DNA from: Camelimonas lactis
Lineage (GTDB): Bacteria; Pseudomonadota; Alphaproteobacteria; Rhizobiales; Beijerinckiaceae
Assembly: GCF_004342915.1 (NCBI RefSeq)
Contig: NZ_SLWL01000006.1
Location: 124,001 to 188,000, forward strand
Length of the DNA: 64,000 nucleotides
Direction of reading: 5' to 3'
The translations under genes were made by a program, and so were the position numbers. The notes beneath the pieces were generated by a model. It was not told the origin of the DNA. It saw only the letters and a program-made list of their open reading frames with translations, and ran no database searches. Positions 53,952 through 62,718 of this stretch are shown one piece after another (position 1 is the stretch's first letter; every line of letters starts with the position of its first letter).

Positions 53952-56900
53952 CTAGTTGATGAGCCAGGATCCATCGGGATGTCGCGCCAGAGGCGCGCTC
54001 TTGTCTCGTTCGAAGAGCGCCATCATCGCAGACTGGATCGCGTCCCCCCCGCTGACGCGCGACCCCTGCTGCAACTGTTCCTGCAAGTAGTCGGCTTCGT
54101 CACCCGCCTCACCCATGGGCCAAAGCGCGGCGCTCGCAAGTCGCCGCTTTCGCTGCATGAGCGTCTGGAGCAAGAGATCGAAGCTCATCTCGCGGAGCTC
54201 AGGATGGACCGCCAGAGGAATATGTACGGTCACAGGCCTCGTCTGACCGATGCGATGGACGCGGTCATTGCACTGCTCCTCTACGGCGGGATTCCACCAT
54301 CTGGACAAATGAATGACATGTGTCGCCGCAGTAAGCGTCAGCCCCGTTCCAGCCGCCTTGGGACCAAGCACGAGGATATCAAAGCACTCATCGCCGTGCT
54401 GCGCTGACTGAAAGCGATTGATGATCTGTTGCCGCTTTGGAATGAGCGTCTCGCCGTTGATCAGATCAATGGCTTGCAAGTCCAGCTCAGCCTTGGCAAG
54501 CTCGATGAAACGGTATTGCATCTTTCGGTGCTCGATGAATACCAGCGCACGTTCGCCTTGACGCTTCACGCGTCGCAGGATGTCAAACACTGCCGAGAGC
54601 CTCGCCGACGCTGAAATGTATTCGTGGTCGCCTGCGGGATCGTCGACGGCGGGGTGCACCGATACTCCACGAATGTGATGTAGCATCTTGAGCGCGGCGC
54701 CCATACCGCCCTGGGCCAGCTTGATGCGCGCCTCGTCGTAACGTTTGGCCTGCACAGGCGGCATGAGCCGCGGGTGCAAGAGGCGCGCCTTCTCGGGGAG
54801 ATCCCTTGCCACCTCCGATTTGAGCCGCCGGATTGCGAGGGGCGGCAAGCCATTCTGACTGGTGAAGACCCTGGCATATAGCTCCGCCATATTGCCTTCT
54901 TGGGGCTCCTTGTAGGCTGATCGGAACTCCTTCAATGTTCCGAGCGCTCCCGGCGCCAACTGGTCCATGACTGCCCACAGCTCTGCTGTAGAGTTCTCAA
55001 TTGGGGTTCCCGTTAGACCAATCCGAAAATCTGCCTTCATTGCCTTGCCAGCCTTTGCTGCAAGGGTGCCCGGGTTCTTAATGTTCTGGATCTCATCAAA
55101 AACCAGCGCCGCAAACGGTATGCGCGCCAGTGAAAGCTGGTAATTCGTCAGCGTTGTATAGGTTGTGAGGACCCAAGTAAGGTGCCCGTTACCCTGCTGT
55201 ACTGAACGCGTAATGTCGCTCAGGTCGATTGTGCACTCGCCCCGCTCCGTATCTCGGCTGCCGCGCCCTCTCAGTTTACGGGCTGAAGTGGCGCCGCCAT
55301 AGAGTCGCACGAGGTAACCGAGCCCCGGCTTAGCGACATGGCGCTCCACCTCCTCCTCCCAATTTCGAAGCAGTGACGTGGGCGCCACAACCAGGATGGG
55401 TAGCTTCGGCCCCTCTTCCTTCATCCCCTCGTTTAACCACACGAGGAAACTGATCGTCTGTAACGTTTTTCCAAGGCCTTGCTCGTCAGCATTCAGTACA
55501 CCAGGGAGGCCAGCACGCCATGCCGCGATCTGCCACTCCAAGCTCTTGACCTGGTGATCCTTTAACGCCGTTCGCAGTTGAGAAGGCACTGTAGTAGCCA
55601 GCCGGGACACGCGTGGCGTCAGCTTCGCGTGCCATTCCAGCTCCTCGAAATTTTCCTTTGTTTGCAGGACTACAGGACCACGGCGCGTAGTGTCGTCCTC
55701 GGCGCGTTCGTCAGGCGCATCGGCGGAGGTCTTTTGATCCTGAGCATATTTCAATAGCTCAAGTGTGCTCTCTGTTGCTGGCAACTGGAACGCGCCAACA
55801 TCAACGTCCTCTTTGCCCTGTGCCATTGCTTGCTGAACGGAGTTCTCCAACTGAGAGAGAGCTTCAACATTCATCTCCGCGATGGCAGCTTTCAGTCCTT
55901 CGGGGAACGTTTCTGTGTACCATACGAGGCCACTTGGAATAATGTCCGCAAGTGGGTTGCCCTTGTATACTTCAACGCCAGTCACGCGATCAGAGAAGGC
56001 GGCATATTCTTCTGTCTCAACAAAAAGGGGCGTCGCCAGAGATTCCAGCATCTCCTCTTTCGAAGCGGGGTCCAACGATTGGAACTCTGCTTTCGACGAA
56101 AGCTCCTTCTCAATTGCTGCGGCGATCCTTTGTCTCGGATTGCGGATGAACTCCCGGCGTTCGCTCACGGGAGCCCTTTGCATGTCCGCCATCACCCGAA
56201 GCGCGGGGGCCGCTGCGGGATCGATCACAAGGTAACGGTTCTCCCCAAGTTTGAACGAGTTTAGCGCCCCGCGGCTCCGCAACTTGCGTTGAAACTCGAC
56301 CAATGCGCTGCCGCTGACCTCCGCGTCGCCCTCGGAAGTTTCTCCCCCCCCCGGCGTCGCGCGCGGAGTAGAACGGCACCACCTCGAAATCATCGCCATT
56401 TGCGTCAGGAGAGATAGAGAACTGATCGGTGAGGCTGACCTGGAGCTTCTGCAGGAAGTCGGACATCGAAATGCGCGCCATGTCATCGCTGCCGCGCATT
56501 TCCACTCCCGGTTCCAGCGCCTTCCTGAAACGGGCCAAAGCATCCCAGTGCCGCGCGTCATCTGCCGAGGGCTCCTGCGCTTCACTCACTGCAAGCGCAT
56601 CAAGCATCCAGAGTGGAATGCGCCTTTCATGACCTTCAGGCCCAAGGAACGCGCCCACGCGCCGTACGGCCCTAGGCTGCCCGTTCTTAAGCCAACGCGT
56701 CATGAGGCGAAAATTGCCGCGCCCAAGTACGCCCTGCACATCGGTCTCAAGGACGTAATCGGTCAAGCCAGGAAGGCCGAGCCTCTGCGCCGTTTCGGCA
56801 TCAGCGGCCGCCGCCAACCGATGACTCATACGGATTCGCGCATCATCTATATCGAGCGCGTCACCAAGTTGATCCGCCAGAGCACGCAGATCAGCAATAG

Positions 56901-57042
56901 CAATTGCAACGCTGCGATCAGCCTGACCCAATTCTTGCTGGACAGCTTTCTGCCTGGATGTGAGTCTTTTGAGCCAACCCACACGCTCTACTTTTACCCT
57001 GCATTCGACTGCATCAGCGAAGATATGAGTCTTGAAGCTCAT
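53952..57042 (-). CDS. zorD: Zorya type I helicase-nuclease ZorD, frame broken at a G9 run
   Basis: ZorD is the DNA-degrading effector of type I Zorya. Two frames make up the gene. Frame one starts at the ATG 57042 (ATGA overlap with zorC) as MSFKTHIFADAVECRVKVER and runs to DDFEVVPFYSARDAG. At nine consecutive G (plus-strand C, 56344-56352) it shifts; removing one G continues as GETSEGDAEVSGSALVEFQR in the frame ending at 53952. The SNF2 helicase part shows DEQGLGKTLQTISFLVWL (Walker A), VFDEIQNIKN, IGLTGTPIENS and DRVHRIGQTRPVTV. Corrected length is 1029 residues, near that of known ZorD. The rest is uninterrupted, so the break is either recent, a sequencing error, or a switch. Confidence 0.88.
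56344..56352 (-). other. G9 homopolymer at the zorD frame break
   Basis: Nine G on the coding strand lie within the codons for Asp-Ala-Gly-Gly. Eight or eleven G give one continuous zorD frame; nine give a stop after ~85 unrelated codons. The tract is a typical slipped-strand hot spot and also a typical place for sequencing error. Confidence 0.85.
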
Positions 57043-58394
57043 CGACCTAACCTCATCCTTGCCTTGCGCTCCCACCCGCCTTGGTGAGCGATGGAATCCC
57101 GCGTGGAATCCTCTGGCCGCTGCAGCAGGTCAAGGTGATATTGGGGTTGGTACAAACGTGGGGCGCGCCGACTGGTTGCATTGAAGAAGCAGATTGGGAA
57201 GCTGTGGGTGCCTTCCACGACAATGTCCTCTCCCACCCTCATGAACAGAAGCGAGCGCGGACCGCCACCCTTTAGCAAGGCAAATCTGCCGGCCTCACGG
57301 CCTCCGTCGGGAAGCCTCTGCTGCGCTAGTCTGTAGCCTTCAGGCCTGAAAGCGACCCATAGCTCCTGGACGCGACCGGCCTCCAGTTCAGTAAGCCAGA
57401 ATGCTTCTCGATCTGGAAACATATGGCTCGGTTCAACCTCACGAAGAATTCGGAAAAGGAACCGGAAATCGGCGTGGACCAGCCAGCGCATAAACATGCG
57501 CTCAAGCTCTGGATCGACCTCGTTCCAAACAGCATCACGTCCCACGCGCGGATGGCCGTAATACGCGGTCAGGTTGTCAATCAGCAACGTGGAGATCTCG
57601 CTGGGACAATCTGGCCCGGTCCACGGCGACAACATAACGTTAATCGCATCGCCAGCCCCGACGCGTCGCACGGCATGACCAGGAGGCTTCAGCCAGCCCA
57701 GCATCCGCTTAACCCCCTCCGGCCCCTCGCACGTCTTCCTTGCGCCACGGACGAAGGCGGCATGCACGTGGTCCATCAGGCCGGGCGCATGCGGCTGTCT
57801 CAGCCCCAACGCCCGCAACCCATGCCAGGGGTCGTCCATTTGCTGCATGAGCGCCGCCAACTGGTTAACGGCTTTATCGTGCAACAGGAAATCAGGCACG
57901 GCGTCAAACAGCTTTCGCCACCTTGGAGCATTGCGGTCACGCGCGTCGTACAGCGCACGCGAGAGCAAACTGGTATGCTTGGCGCCGGGTTCGAAACTCT
58001 CTATGTAGACATCGACGAGAGCGCTCAGGAATGACGAACGCGTCGAAACCTCAGCCTCACGGATCATGAAACGCCGAATATTCTCATATTGCTCGACGCC
58101 GCGAAAAGTCCTGTCGAACGCAAACGATGCGACCTGGGTCACAAAACTCAGCGGCGTAGCACGCCAGTCTGCGGTGTCCAGCTTTTGCGCAAACTCATCG
58201 AGATATTGCCTCGCATGCTGCAGCGGCTTTTTGCGTGGCTGGTCATACCGTTCCGACACGCGCTGCAACGTCTTGTTCAATTCCTTGAAGTTCGGCAACG
58301 CCGGAGCGACGAACTGGTAAGGCTGCGCCAGCCGCTGCGACAGAGACATGCCGGCTGCAACACTTGCTCCGTCCGAACCGTTTCCCGACATCAT
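57039..58394 (-). CDS. zorC: Zorya type I protein ZorC (EH-signature domain)
   Basis: This 451-residue soluble protein is the Zorya I-specific third component, with the C-terminal EH-signature region: EDSTRDSIAHQGGWERKARM, preceded by FPICFFNATSRRAPRLYQPQ. The N-terminal two-thirds are helical (RYDQPRKKPLQHARQYLDEF). In studied Zorya systems ZorC binds DNA and acts between the membrane motor and ZorD. It starts at ATGATG overlapping the zorB stop and its TGA overlaps the zorD ATG, so translation is coupled along the operon. Identification rests on position and on the EH-type C-terminus. Confidence 0.85.
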   Translation of the reverse strand: MMSGNGSDGASVAAGMSLSQRLAQPYQFVAPALPNFKELNKTLQRVSERYDQPRKKPLQHARQYLDEFAQKLDTADWRATPLSFVTQVASFAFDRTFRGVEQYENIRRFMIREAEVSTRSSFLSALVDVYIESFEPGAKHTSLLSRALYDARDRNAPRWRKLFDAVPDFLLHDKAVNQLAALMQQMDDPWHGLRALGLRQPHAPGLMDHVHAAFVRGARKTCEGPEGVKRMLGWLKPPGHAVRRVGAGDAINVMLSPWTGPDCPSEISTLLIDNLTAYYGHPRVGRDAVWNEVDPELERMFMRWLVHADFRFLFRILREVEPSHMFPDREAFWLTELEAGRVQELWVAFRPEGYRLAQQRLPDGGREAGRFALLKGGGPRSLLFMRVGEDIVVEGTHSFPICFFNATSRRAPRLYQPQYHLDLLQRPEDSTRDSIAHQGGWERKARMRLGR

Positions 58395-59308
58395 CGCCTC
58401 GCCGTCAGGGCCTCGCGCACGACGGAGATCTCCTCAGACCGTGCGGGCACATACATGATGATGCGGAGGTCAATGCGCCGGTTGGACGCCTTGCTCTCCA
58501 GGCTCTCATTCCGGACGATCGGGCGCATTTCTCCATAACCGGCCACCGACATGACAGGTTGCTGCCTGAAGTTGAGGTGGGTGATGAGGCCCGGCTGCGC
58601 CTCGGTCATGATCCGGAAAGTCTCGTTGGCGCGACTGGTAGAAAGCGTCAAATTCGCCAAATCAGGCCCATCTGAATCGGTGTGCCCCTCGATTTGAACG
58701 GCCTCGATAAGCGCAAAGCCACTATTGCAGCCAGTGTTCCAGGCCTTTTGGGATCCCAGCGTATAACATGGGAGCAATGCTTGCAGCCGCCTCGCTATAG
58801 CCTGCACAAATTCAAGTCTGTCAGGCCGCAAGGTGAATGAGCCTGACCTGAACAGACCATCCCCCTGGAAGCGCAGTGCGTCAGATTCCTCTGTCAAGAC
58901 GACCGAGAGATCTGGAAATTCAATCAGCAACTGGTCACGCAACGTCTCCAGGATACGCTTCCGCTCGGCAAGGCTGTTATTGATATAGACCTCGACCGGG
59001 TTAGGTACCTTGAGAGCCGCTATCTCTGCCTCCAGCTCATTGATGCGCTCTTTCAACCGCTCAACCCGTGCCTCCAGCATTCGGACAATATCAGAGAGTT
59101 CAACAACCCTGGTGCGGGATGCATCCCGCTCTGACACGACTCGCTCATGCACCGGCAATGGCACGTTCTTGGCTGGATCGTACTGGCTGGAGAAATAAGC
59201 GAGAAGCAAGATGACGATGAACAGGAACCCAATCATCATGTCCGTCATGGACACGAAAACGGATTCCTCCTCCTCGTGCTGGCTTCTGCGTACGTGACCC
59301 CCACGCAT
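58391..59308 (-). CDS. zorB: Zorya protein ZorB (MotB/OmpA-like stator subunit)
   Basis: This 305-residue protein has one transmembrane helix, SMTDMMIGFLFIVILLLAYF, in which Asp23 corresponds to the proton-carrying Asp of MotB. A coiled-coil linker (ARVERLKERINELEAEIAAL) leads to a periplasmic OmpA-type peptidoglycan-binding domain: FALIEAVQIEGHTDSDGPD, ANETFRIMTEAQ and ESKASNRRIDLRI. With ZorA it forms the ion-driven inner-membrane motor that senses phage infection. The start overlaps the zorA stop (TGATG). Confidence 0.95.
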   Translation of the reverse strand: MRGGHVRRSQHEEEESVFVSMTDMMIGFLFIVILLLAYFSSQYDPAKNVPLPVHERVVSERDASRTRVVELSDIVRMLEARVERLKERINELEAEIAALKVPNPVEVYINNSLAERKRILETLRDQLLIEFPDLSVVLTEESDALRFQGDGLFRSGSFTLRPDRLEFVQAIARRLQALLPCYTLGSQKAWNTGCNSGFALIEAVQIEGHTDSDGPDLANLTLSTSRANETFRIMTEAQPGLITHLNFRQQPVMSVAGYGEMRPIVRNESLESKASNRRIDLRIIMYVPARSEEISVVREALTARR

Positions 59309-61341
59309 CAGCGACGACCCTGTTCAGGCGTGAAGTCCTGCAACTGCTGGATCGCATTGTCGATCTTCGACACGGCGTCTCCAAGCCCCACGGACATGTC
59401 GCGGACATGCGTGTGCAAGGCCTGTATGGCTGCCTCAACCGTCGCAGTATAAAGATCAAAGGCCCTGCCGAGCTTCTGATCCATGTCGTCGAGGCGATCG
59501 CCCTGTCCCCTCATTCGGCTCAGCACATCGCTGAAGGCGGCCAGCGACCTTTCCATACCCTCGCGTTCTGCAGAGACTGCAATGCGGGCGCCATCAAGTA
59601 TCTGCGCAGCGTTCTGCACCGTCGCCTCTGCGGACCGCGAGATAGTTGCAAGGCCGTCACGCATTCCGTCAGAGAGCAGGCGAACAGATCCCTCAATACG
59701 CTCAGATGTGGCGCGAATGGGCAGCGCCGCGCCCGTAAGCTCCTGAGCCGCAGCCCGGAAGTTGCCCGCAGCCTCCGCGCCAGCCTTCGCTCCTTCGCGA
59801 ACAGCATCGGATGCACGCCGCACCTCCGTAGCCCCCTCCTCGATGGCGCCGACCATCTCATCCAGCCGGCTCGATATCTTACCGATGGGCTCAAGCAGTT
59901 CCTGCCCGAATTTGCCCGAAAACTGGCCCGTGAGCTGCGCGATTTCCACGCCAGCCTTACCGAAGGAATCGAGCACAGAGCGGCCAGCGCTGTCGATTGC
60001 AGCGCTCGCCTGGGCGCTCGTGGCCAGCATGCGCTCCTTCGCAGCCTCAGCGCCAGATTTCGCCGCATTCTCCATTTCAGCGCGCATTTCCGTAGCAGCG
60101 CTGCGCATGGCTTCAGCGGCGGAGGACATTGCCTTCGCGCCGTCTGCGGTGTTCTCCCTGATGGCTTCCAGCGTTTTCGTCATGGCAGCCATCATCTGCT
60201 CGGCACCCTGACTAAACACGCCCGATGTTTCTGAGGCGCTGGCGGCCATACCGGCGCGTAAGTCCTCAACCGCCGCGGCGACGCGGGCTACCGCCTGCTC
60301 CATCTCAGTGCCTATGCGCCCGGAAGATTGGTCCATCCTGTCAGACAGCGCACCTATGCGGTCGCCTGCCTGAGCGAGCTTGTCGCTGGCGGCAGTCAAG
60401 GCAGCGCCGATGCTGCTGGTCAGTTGCGATGAGAGGTCGCTGGCCAGCGTGGACATGCTGTCTGAGCCCTGCTGTCCGATACGCTCAAGCAATGGTTCCA
60501 TGGCCGCGCCGATGGATGACGAGATGGCGGCAGGAAGATCCTCACGGAGCGGACGCCCCAGTTCGGCGATCACCTCGGTGGTGAGTTGCCGATTGTGCTC
60601 CCGGGCTTCCTGGAAGGCGCGGAGCTGCTCGTAGCCGATGAACTCCAAACTGACGAAACTGAGTTTCTTCTCAAGCGCAAAGCACAGCCTGTGCAGCTCC
60701 TTCTCAAGCCGTCCGGTCCATCCACGCAAAACGATGGTGAAAATGATCGAGCAGGCGAGACCTGTCAGCGACATGATGAACTTGGCCGAGGCGATTTTCA
60801 GCAAGTGCGACATTGTGGCGTCGTTGATGGCCCCGCCAGACCCCATGCTGTTGAGTGCGGCGATCAGGCCGAGGAAGGTGAGCGCCAGGCCGGCCGAGAC
60901 AAACAGGCCGGGCACAATCCGAAAGAAACCACCGCCAAAATGGAGATCCTCGATATTGAAAAACACTGTCGGCCGCACTGAATTCCTGAGCGTGGGCGGC
61001 TTGCTGATCTCATCCAGGACCAGGGTTTCGGAAAACTCCTTCCATGCGTCGGCAACGGTCTTCGCCTTGCCCGCCTTGCGGGGAGCTTCAGCCCAGTCGT
61101 CGATCGCTTCTCTTGCCTCCGCAAATGATGGGCTGTCAGCCCGCTCAACCAATCCCCGTAATGCGCTGATCGCCCCGATCTTGCGGCGGTAAACAACAAC
61201 CGCACATCCAATCGATATGAGCAGCAGCAGCAGCAGGACCAGTGCAATGAAACCTGGCACGGCGTCCCCTGCAAGGGACGCAGCGATCCAGAGAATAAAA
61301 TTTTTCGTCGAAGAACCAACCAGTTGAACAACGTCGGTCAT
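59308..61341 (-). CDS. zorA: Zorya protein ZorA (MotA/ExbB-like motor with long tail)
   Basis: In this 677-residue protein membrane segments lie at IALVLLLLLLISIGCAVVVY, IVPGLFVSAGLALTFLGLIA and FIMSLTGLACSIIFTIVL, the last two forming the MotA/TolQ/ExbB proton-channel core. From about residue 240 to the end it is an Ala/Glu/Ser-rich helical tail (for example MSSAAEAMRSAATEMRAEME), the long cytoplasmic tail characteristic of Zorya type I that transmits the signal inward. The start MTDVVQLVGSS at 61341 is chosen by family layout; a frame to 61419 exists. First gene of zorABCD. Confidence 0.93.
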   Translation of the reverse strand: MTDVVQLVGSSTKNFILWIAASLAGDAVPGFIALVLLLLLLISIGCAVVVYRRKIGAISALRGLVERADSPSFAEAREAIDDWAEAPRKAGKAKTVADAWKEFSETLVLDEISKPPTLRNSVRPTVFFNIEDLHFGGGFFRIVPGLFVSAGLALTFLGLIAALNSMGSGGAINDATMSHLLKIASAKFIMSLTGLACSIIFTIVLRGWTGRLEKELHRLCFALEKKLSFVSLEFIGYEQLRAFQEAREHNRQLTTEVIAELGRPLREDLPAAISSSIGAAMEPLLERIGQQGSDSMSTLASDLSSQLTSSIGAALTAASDKLAQAGDRIGALSDRMDQSSGRIGTEMEQAVARVAAAVEDLRAGMAASASETSGVFSQGAEQMMAAMTKTLEAIRENTADGAKAMSSAAEAMRSAATEMRAEMENAAKSGAEAAKERMLATSAQASAAIDSAGRSVLDSFGKAGVEIAQLTGQFSGKFGQELLEPIGKISSRLDEMVGAIEEGATEVRRASDAVREGAKAGAEAAGNFRAAAQELTGAALPIRATSERIEGSVRLLSDGMRDGLATISRSAEATVQNAAQILDGARIAVSAEREGMERSLAAFSDVLSRMRGQGDRLDDMDQKLGRAFDLYTATVEAAIQALHTHVRDMSVGLGDAVSKIDNAIQQLQDFTPEQGRR

Positions 61342-61519
61342 AGGCGCTCTGATACTCGTCAACAGGAGGGATAATTCCCCAAGCGCGCAGAGTTGCGGAC
61401 GCAAACCACTGCCGCCCAACGTATTGGCATAAGCCCATTGGCGTTGCCAAGGTGGAGCCTTAGCTGCATAGCTGTCCGCAGCGATCGGCCGGCTTGGAAA
61501 ACGCGCAGGTGCGCCGACA

Positions 61520-62581
61520 TCACGATTCCTGTTCCGACAGTACCCAGATTCGTTTCAGCGGCAGATCCGCCCTGACCTCCTCGGGCAGATGCTCATAGCT
61601 CTGCTGCAGTGCGCTTACGATCTCGCCTGAGTCCCATATGCGTATTTCGAAAAACAGGCGTTGAGCTTCTTTCGCCAATGCCCGCGTTACGCCACCCCAT
61701 GCCACCAGCAGCCCTTGCCCCGCTGAATATTGCCGCATGACGCCCTGCAGCTCCCGCAGAACGCTGACATCCACCGGCGCATCCTGTGATTTGACCTGGA
61801 CCACAAGGCGGGGCTGGTCGAAACCCAACGCGCCCTTGCCCGCCACAATATCCACACCGCCATCAGCCCCGGGCGGCGATACGACAACGGTATAATCCTG
61901 CGATTCAAGGATTGCGCCAATCAACGAAGACAGCTTGTGCCCCTTGAACGCCATGCCAATCCGCGTCCGGATGGCGTCGTCGGCCACCTCGCCAAGATTG
62001 GGGGCATTCGCTTCATCCTCGGCCGAAGCAATCGTATCATCGGAAGCGCTGCCCTTGCCGGCAGCGCGAGAGGCCCCAGGCTGCCGGAATGCGCCATTGG
62101 TCGGATCGCGCCCGCCTTCAAGCACGGCGGTTACCCGCTTCTCAGCGTCATTCCGCTGCACCCGGCAAACGGTCATGAATGAGCCAAAGGAATACAGCAG
62201 GTCCTGCGCAAAGGCGTTGCGCGGCGTCTCGCACAACCATTCGACCGGACGGGTATGCCTGACGTCGCCCAGATCGGTTCGATAGCGATAAGGGCCGGTC
62301 ACCCGACCGATTGCGATTGCGGCGCGTGTCTTCAGGGGCATAACGACCAAATCACCTGCCGCCATCATGTGGGCGAAGGGCCACAACTGGCTTTCCCAGT
62401 TGGTCAGAGTTTTGCCTTTCTCATCTGGATAGGTCGCCTGGAGCGCCGCCGCCAGATTGGCCCGCTCCTTCCGCGCGGCGAGGTCTGGCATCTCATCCCA
62501 CCCAATGACAGCGACGCCATTCGCAAGCGCCAGGGCCTCGCGCTCGCCGTACTTTCCTGACCTCACCAACCACAGCGTCAT
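61520..62581 (-). CDS. Mrr-like restriction endonuclease
   Basis: In this 353-residue protein the N-terminal domain ([20 protein letters not shown], then [12 protein letters not shown]) is the module often found in front of Mrr nucleases. The C-terminal Mrr_cat domain (about 215-330) has [20 protein letters not shown], then [13 protein letters not shown] and [20 protein letters not shown], giving the Asp-x(n)-Gln-x-Lys catalytic signature of PD-(D/E)xK nucleases. Mrr enzymes typically cut modified foreign DNA. It lies 178 bases upstream of zorA on the same strand and may share a transcript. It diverges from hsdM. Confidence 0.9.
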   Translation of the reverse strand: MTLWLVRSGKYGEREALALANGVAVIGWDEMPDLAARKERANLAAALQATYPDEKGKTLTNWESQLWPFAHMMAAGDLVVMPLKTRAAIAIGRVTGPYRYRTDLGDVRHTRPVEWLCETPRNAFAQDLLYSFGSFMTVCRVQRNDAEKRVTAVLEGGRDPTNGAFRQPGASRAAGKGSASDDTIASAEDEANAPNLGEVADDAIRTRIGMAFKGHKLSSLIGAILESQDYTVVVSPPGADGGVDIVAGKGALGFDQPRLVVQVKSQDAPVDVSVLRELQGVMRQYSAGQGLLVAWGGVTRALAKEAQRLFFEIRIWDSGEIVSALQQSYEHLPEEVRADLPLKRIWVLSEQES

Positions 62582-62718
62582 GCTTGCCCCGATGCAACGT
62601 CTCTTGTCGGGCCTATTGTGTGCGCAACCACAGATGGAATAGCAATCGGGCAGTGCGACCGATTGCAGATGCTGATTTGCTACAGCGGGTCCAGGCGTTG
62701 ACGTTCGAAGAGGGTGAG
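62582..62718. promoter_or_regulatory. Divergent promoter region between mrr-like gene and hsdM
   Basis: These 137 bases must contain promoters for both divergent defence transcripts. I see no strong palindrome or consensus promoter. Confidence 0.4.

Noticed and set aside
62255-62560. Plus-strand frames inside the Mrr-like gene
   Set aside because: They are antisense shadows of a gene with clear Mrr catalytic motifs.
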